36,075 nt of DNA from Scopulibacillus darangshiensis (lineage in GTDB: Bacteria; Bacillota; Bacilli; Bacillales; Sporolactobacillaceae). Within the stretch, counting starts at the first letter, position 1, and each line of letters begins with the position of its first letter. The translations under genes were made by a program, and so were the position numbers. The notes beneath the pieces are model-generated. The model was not told the DNA's origin and did not search any database. It worked only from the letters and a program-made list of their open reading frames with translations. Below, in pieces: positions 32,606 through 36,075 of the stretch. The stretch covers positions 1 through 36,075 of the forward strand of contig NZ_SLXK01000041.1 in assembly GCF_004341035.1 (NCBI RefSeq). Reading direction: 5' to 3'.

Positions 32606-34009
32606 ATGTCTATAAACATAGAAAACAATGACAAAAGAGAGACGCTAGTCCAAGAAGCCACTGGTTTGGATGAATCACTAAATCCAAAAACTAAAGAAAG
32701 CAGGACGGTCGGTCCGATAGCCTATATGTTTATGTGGATTGGGGACGGTGTTAATTTAGGCAATATGACGCTTGGAGCGAGCTTAGTTGTAGCGGGCGCC
32801 GCAACGCTGAACATCTTTCAGACATTTGCCGCAGCTATTATTGCAATCGGTATTATTTCAGTTATTTTTGCTTTAAATGACAGGCTCGGCTACAGAACAG
32901 GCATACCATATGTTGTACAGCTTAGAATGTCCTTCGGGAACAAGGGCACGGTGATATCGTCGCTTTTGCGCGGGGTCCCTGCCATCGTTTGGTACGGGAT
33001 TCAAAGCTGGATTGGCGGTACGGCCTTAAATGAAATCGCAAAAATTGTGACGGACGGCGCCTTTGATAATGTTGCCATTTGCTTTGTTGTGCTTCAAATG
33101 GTGCAAATTTTCCTTTCGTTGTTCGGCTTCCACGCCATTAAATGGATCGAATCGCTTGCATCCATTGTAATCATGCTCGCGCTGGTCTATGTATTCATCC
33201 TTCTTCTAACATCCCATAGCGCTGAAATTACGGAAAAGTGGGTTCAGGTCGATGGCTCATGGGGCTTGCCATTCTTTGGATTCATCATGGTGTTTCTAGG
33301 AAATTATGCGGCTATCTTTTTAAGCGCCGCGGATTATTCAAGAGAGCTCAAATCAGGCATTAGCGACGGAAAACGCGGCTTTATGTACTTTTCACCTATT
33401 ATAATCGCATACGGGTTCGTCATTACAATCGGTGCCATGCTTGCAACTGTTACAGGGATTACTAACCCTGCCAGCGCGCTTGCGAAAATATTTAATAACT
33501 CTTACATTACATTTGGCGTGTCAGCATTTATTGTTATAGGGGTTGTTGCAACAAACATGGTGGCAAATATTATTCCGCCGACCTACGTTATTACATTACT
33601 GACAAAAATGAAATATAAAGCTGCTGTTACCGTAACCGGACTGCTTGCGCTATGCGCTTTCCCTTGGATGCTTGTACAGGAGTCTTCGGCGAAGGGGCTA
33701 AATATGTTCATTCTTATATACTCCGCATTCCTTGGGCCGATTATCTCTATTCTATTAGTCGAATATTATATATTGAGAAAGCAAAAAGTAAATGTTGCTG
33801 ATCTCTATAGGAAAGACGGGCAATTTGCCGGATTTAACCCCTGTGCGATCCTTGCTATGCTTATCGGTGCCGGCGCTGCCTTTATAAAAGTGGATCTGGC
33901 ATGGATTAGCGGCTTTGTTGTCGCAGGGATAGCCTATTTTCTTCTTATGAAGTTTGCATTTAAGGATTCAAAATTTAAAAAGGGTACAATATTTGAGAAA
34001 CAACGATAG
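32606..34009 (+). CDS. NCS1-family nucleobase/ureide permease
   Basis: A 467-residue NCS1 transporter with about 12 membrane helices. Seen are the N-terminal YMFMWIGDGVNLGNMTLGASLV, TGIPYVVQLRMSFGNKGT, AIVWYGIQSWIGGTALN (the helix 3 substrate region of NCS1 carriers) and EYYILRKQKVNVADLYRKDGQF near the C terminus. AGAGGTG precedes the ATG. Overall it resembles cytosine/purine-type NCS1 members more than PucI or AllP, since the SWFVG C-terminal motif is absent; allantoin transport is therefore suggested only by context. It may have replaced the permease whose remnant lies just upstream on the other strand. Control by CcpA is suggested by the cre-like site. Confidence 0.82.
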   Translation: MSINIENNDKRETLVQEATGLDESLNPKTKESRTVGPIAYMFMWIGDGVNLGNMTLGASLVVAGAATLNIFQTFAAAIIAIGIISVIFALNDRLGYRTGIPYVVQLRMSFGNKGTVISSLLRGVPAIVWYGIQSWIGGTALNEIAKIVTDGAFDNVAICFVVLQMVQIFLSLFGFHAIKWIESLASIVIMLALVYVFILLLTSHSAEITEKWVQVDGSWGLPFFGFIMVFLGNYAAIFLSAADYSRELKSGISDGKRGFMYFSPIIIAYGFVITIGAMLATVTGITNPASALAKIFNNSYITFGVSAFIVIGVVATNMVANIIPPTYVITLLTKMKYKAAVTVTGLLALCAFPWMLVQESSAKGLNMFILIYSAFLGPIISILLVEYYILRKQKVNVADLYRKDGQFAGFNPCAILAMLIGAGAAFIKVDLAWISGFVVAGIAYFLLMKFAFKDSKFKKGTIFEKQR

Positions 34010-34033
34010 TAGCCCGAAATAAGCTGCCTATAT

Positions 34034-34078
34034 AAAAAACCGTTCCTTCTGGTTCGCCTTTGAAGGAACGGTTTTTTT
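34034..34078. terminator. Bidirectional terminator after the NCS1 permease
   Basis: Long stem aaaaaaccgttccttc / gaaggaacggttttttt with a 12-nt loop, flanked by A and T runs, between the permease and the convergent isomerase-like gene. Confidence 0.93.
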
Positions 34079-34086
34079 CGTCTTAA

Positions 34087-34926
34087 CTATTGGATAATTT
34101 GATTTTCAGTTAATGCAAAAATGGCTGTTAAATTAGCTGATGTACTATTGACGAGATGCTCCAAACAAGCCCCGCACGCATATTTGTAAGGAGGAGTTGC
34201 TATAACATATCCTGTATACGGGATGTCATTTATTGCCTTCATCATAACAGGCCAATTCGTATCTCCCTCTAGAATGGGAACAAAGTCACCAGCATTGGCT
34301 CGGTAGTCCTTTAAATGCATAGCCACAATACGGGTTCCCAACAATGAAACATAGTGTTCAGGAAATCCTGTTACTAATGCATTGCCATTGTCGAAGTAAG
34401 CCTGGAGTGATGGGTGGTTAATTTCATCAAGAAACCGGGTGAATTCCAAAGCGCTTGGCAAAAATTTGTTGCAGACATTTTCAATAGCTATTGTGACATT
34501 GCAAGAGGATGCTCTCGTTGCCAAGCGGCTCAATGTCTCCTGGGCCAAACTATAAGCCTCGTCATAGCAGGTTTCAGTAGTAACGACACCGGGGACAAGC
34601 TGCACCACCTTGGTTCCCATCTCAGATGCTATCTCAATCATATGTGAAGCAATCTCTTCACCCCTTGCCCGAAGAGCATGGTCTCCAGATGAGAGAGAGT
34701 AATGATTGAGCAGCCCTGTTGTCAGCGTAGGTAATTCCAAGTCCAATTCTTCGGCCATCCGTGCGACTGCTCTTGCTTCGGCAGGTGCGGTGTTAAGCGT
34801 AAGATCACCTTCCGCTTCCCGGATATTAAGCTCAACACCTTCAAACCCCGCCTTTTTTGCTTCTGAGAGAAATTTGCCAGTATCCCAGTCAGGAATAAAA
34901 ACAGCATCACTAAGACCTTTTTTCAT
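34087..34926 (-). CDS. TIM-barrel sugar phosphate isomerase/epimerase-like protein
   Basis: A 279-residue protein of the xylose isomerase-like TIM-barrel (AP endonuclease 2) superfamily. Three of the usual metal ligands are visible: E149 in IAIENV, D179 in YFDNGNA, and H204 in AMHLKD; E220 is in ILEGDTNWP. At the fourth site, where relatives usually have Glu (TAE-like end of the last strand), this protein has T244 in YVIATPPYKY. GGAGGTG lies upstream of the ATG. The reaction is unknown; hydroxypyruvate isomerase (Hyi) of glyoxylate metabolism is in the same superfamily but the motif pattern does not match it well. It may belong to the pathway or only neighbour it. Confidence 0.7.
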   Translation of the reverse strand: MKKGLSDAVFIPDWDTGKFLSEAKKAGFEGVELNIREAEGDLTLNTAPAEARAVARMAEELDLELPTLTTGLLNHYSLSSGDHALRARGEEIASHMIEIASEMGTKVVQLVPGVVTTETCYDEAYSLAQETLSRLATRASSCNVTIAIENVCNKFLPSALEFTRFLDEINHPSLQAYFDNGNALVTGFPEHYVSLLGTRIVAMHLKDYRANAGDFVPILEGDTNWPVMMKAINDIPYTGYVIATPPYKYACGACLEHLVNSTSANLTAIFALTENQIIQ

Positions 34927-35110
34927 TGTTACACAACACCTCCATACTGTTTAAAAAGCCTGCCAACATTTAACCGTGTCAGTTTTTCAAGTACTATGTT
35001 AAGTGAATTGTCACATAATTTCATTAGCCATACTGGACAAAAATTATTTTTTCGGTTGTTTATTATGAATAGGGGGCAAGTTGGGAATGTTTCAATAACT
35101 AGTTTGACCA

Positions 35111-35254
35111 TAAAGAAAACTTGCCAATTGGCGAGCCTTTGGCGAAGACAGAGGCGTAGTTGCAAGGCTTCTGCTTGAATATTCATCTTTGCTGCCTTGC
35201 GACAAAGCGAAGCGGAGGAGCATTATTTTTATACTTACTTTCTGATTAACTAAG
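35111..35254 (+). repeat. Interspersed repeat, copy B
   Basis: Starts taaagaaaacttgcc, has the 52-nt core at 35112-35163 (two differences from copies A and C) and ends ctttctgattaactaag as in copy A, but has about 50 extra nt inside. It fills much of the 34927-35303 gap, which otherwise holds the upstream region of the isomerase-like gene and no clear gene. Confidence 0.82.
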
Positions 35255-35303
35255 AAAACCGCGAGATTTCATCATCCCACGGTTGCTGGTGCACACACTT
35301 ATT

Positions 35304-35753
35304 TTATAGCTTCAATCCAGTCCTGCTCTTAAAGCGACGGAGGAGAATATGGCTCTCAACCCTTGTAATGCCTTCCAAGGCATACAGCTCTTCATTCGTG
35401 AACTTTTCCAGCGCATGGAAGTCATCAACTAGAACATGCATATGCAATGTACTCGGCCCAGTCATTTGGTAACAGCTCGCAACACTTGGGTTATTAACTA
35501 GGTTCTCGGCAACTTCAACAAGAGAAGCGGGTTCGCAGTCAACTTCGAAAAAAGCTGATACCTTTTTCCCAGCTAATTCCGAATTGATCACAACGCTGAA
35601 TTTTTCAATGACACCCTCATTAATCAATTGGTTGACTCTTTCTCTGACCGAAACTCTTGATAGATTTAACCTTTTGCCAATATCAACGTAGGACATCCGG
35701 CCGTTCTCAGTCAGACAGGCTAGTATTTTGTGGTCGGTCTCATCTATTTTCAT
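35304..35753 (-). CDS. Lrp/AsnC-family transcriptional regulator
   Basis: A 149-residue Lrp/AsnC protein. Residues 1-60 form the HTH (DETDHKILACLTENGRMSYVDIGKRLNLSRVSVRERVNQL), followed by the family linker GVIEKFSVVIN and a RAM/AsnC ligand-binding domain (about 68-140; VASCYQMTGPSTLHMHVLV). Such proteins sense amino acids or related small metabolites. AGGGGGG precedes the ATG. It lies on the same strand as the isomerase-like gene, upstream of it but separated by repeat copy B. Its targets cannot be named; glycine from PucG or pathway intermediates are possible ligands only by context. Confidence 0.88.
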   Translation of the reverse strand: MKIDETDHKILACLTENGRMSYVDIGKRLNLSRVSVRERVNQLINEGVIEKFSVVINSELAGKKVSAFFEVDCEPASLVEVAENLVNNPSVASCYQMTGPSTLHMHVLVDDFHALEKFTNEELYALEGITRVESHILLRRFKSRTGLKL

Positions 35754-35980
35754 TGGTTCCGACCCCCCTTTCGTCGTTCGAGATCGCTCATATAATTGAC
35801 AACAGTGAGGTCAATTTTTCGTTCGCGTTCTTCAATTGAATATTCTGATATGCGAATTATACCATAAATGGATGGCGGGGCGGGTAGTGAAGGTTTATGA
35901 CCCCATATCGGTTTTCCACAAAATTTTAATGGGTTACCCCAAAATTCGAAAAAAGTATTTGACATAGTACGGTGGTTAAC

Positions 35981-36075
35981 TAAAGAAAACTCGCCGATTG
36001 GCGAGCCTTTGGCGAAGACAGAGGCGTAGTTGCGACGCACAGGACGTGCTAGTACTGGCGTTGTAACAGGATGTT
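35981..36075 (+). repeat. Interspersed repeat, copy C (runs off the window)
   Basis: Starts taaagaaaactcgcc, with a 52-nt core (35982-36033) identical to copy A, then continues gacgcacaggacgtgctagt and further to the window end, unlike copies A and B. It may be a longer version of the same element. The gap 35754-35980 holds the upstream region of the Lrp gene; no real gene is apparent. Confidence 0.75.

Noticed and set aside
34929-35186. Minus-strand 85-residue open frame upstream of the isomerase-like gene
   Set aside because: Its first part is the repeat copy B core read in reverse, and the rest has no recognisable features.
35970-35984. PucR-box-like ggtggttaacta near the right end
   Set aside because: It overlaps the edge of interspersed repeat copy C (the related ending gattaacta occurs in copies A and B), so the match is explained by the repeat.
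35750-36040. Minus-strand 96-residue open frame overlapping the Lrp start
   Set aside because: Its N-terminal part is simply the translation of interspersed repeat copy C, it overlaps the Lrp gene start, and no family is recognisable.

Overview
The window reads as chromosome of a spore-former-like Gram-positive bacterium of the order Bacillales. The evidence is B. subtilis-type puc genes (a PucL fusion of OHCU decarboxylase and uricase, PucM, PucG, PucR-family regulators), a PerR with B. subtilis residue numbering, strong GGAGG ribosome binding sites, TTG and GTG starts, a LytS/LytR-type two-component pair, and a CcpA-like cre site. Genus cannot be fixed from the sequence alone.

From about 2.1 to 34.0 kb the window is essentially one purine-ring (urate/allantoin) catabolism island. 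Left part, minus strand: pucG (ureidoglycine-glyoxylate aminotransferase), katA and perR (peroxide defence), an NCS2 urate/xanthine-type permease, then tpx, pucM and pucL (urate to allantoin). Middle: two PucR-family regulators end to end (9.9-12.3 kb), a seven-copy 52-bp tandem repeat, an MFS transporter, and a LytR/LytS-type pair. Then a duplicated block allD1-allE1-allD2-allE2, a YbbY-like purine permease, carbamate kinase allK, allH-allG-fdrA(allF), and allC. Right part: a third, larger PucR regulator (plus strand), allB, the C-terminal remnant of a PucI/AllP-type allantoin permease, an intact NCS1 permease on the plus strand, a TIM-barrel isomerase-like gene and an Lrp/AsnC regulator. Flanks: a short-type chromate transporter pair and an 83-bp minisatellite on the left, and copies of an interspersed repeat at 2.1, 35.1 and 36.0 kb.

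The pathway can be assembled as follows. Urate goes to 5-hydroxyisourate (PucL uricase part), to OHCU (PucM), to (S)-allantoin (PucL N-terminal part), to allantoate (AllB), to (S)-ureidoglycine (AllC). Ureidoglycine then has two routes to oxalurate: transamination by PucG, or AllE to ureidoglycolate and AllD to oxalurate with NADH. AllF/G/H would split oxalurate into oxamate and carbamoyl phosphate, and AllK would make ATP, CO2 and ammonia. KatA, PerR and Tpx fit the H2O2 made by uricase. No xanthine dehydrogenase, ureidoglycolate lyase, glyoxylate carboligase or oxamate amidohydrolase is in the window, so the fate of oxamate is open.

Most notable observations: a well-placed internal Shine-Dalgarno and ATG inside pucL at the start of the uricase domain; three promoters sharing AGTCATTG (CAATGACT on the coding strand) at the -35 position with identical 17-nt spacing; two allE copies almost identical only within the coding sequence while the paired allD copies have diverged; a remnant of a lost allantoin permease; a LytS/LytR/MFS module that could handle oxamate, a pyruvate isostere; and key-residue changes in PerR, one PucR and the isomerase-like protein. 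All alignments and counts were done by eye.
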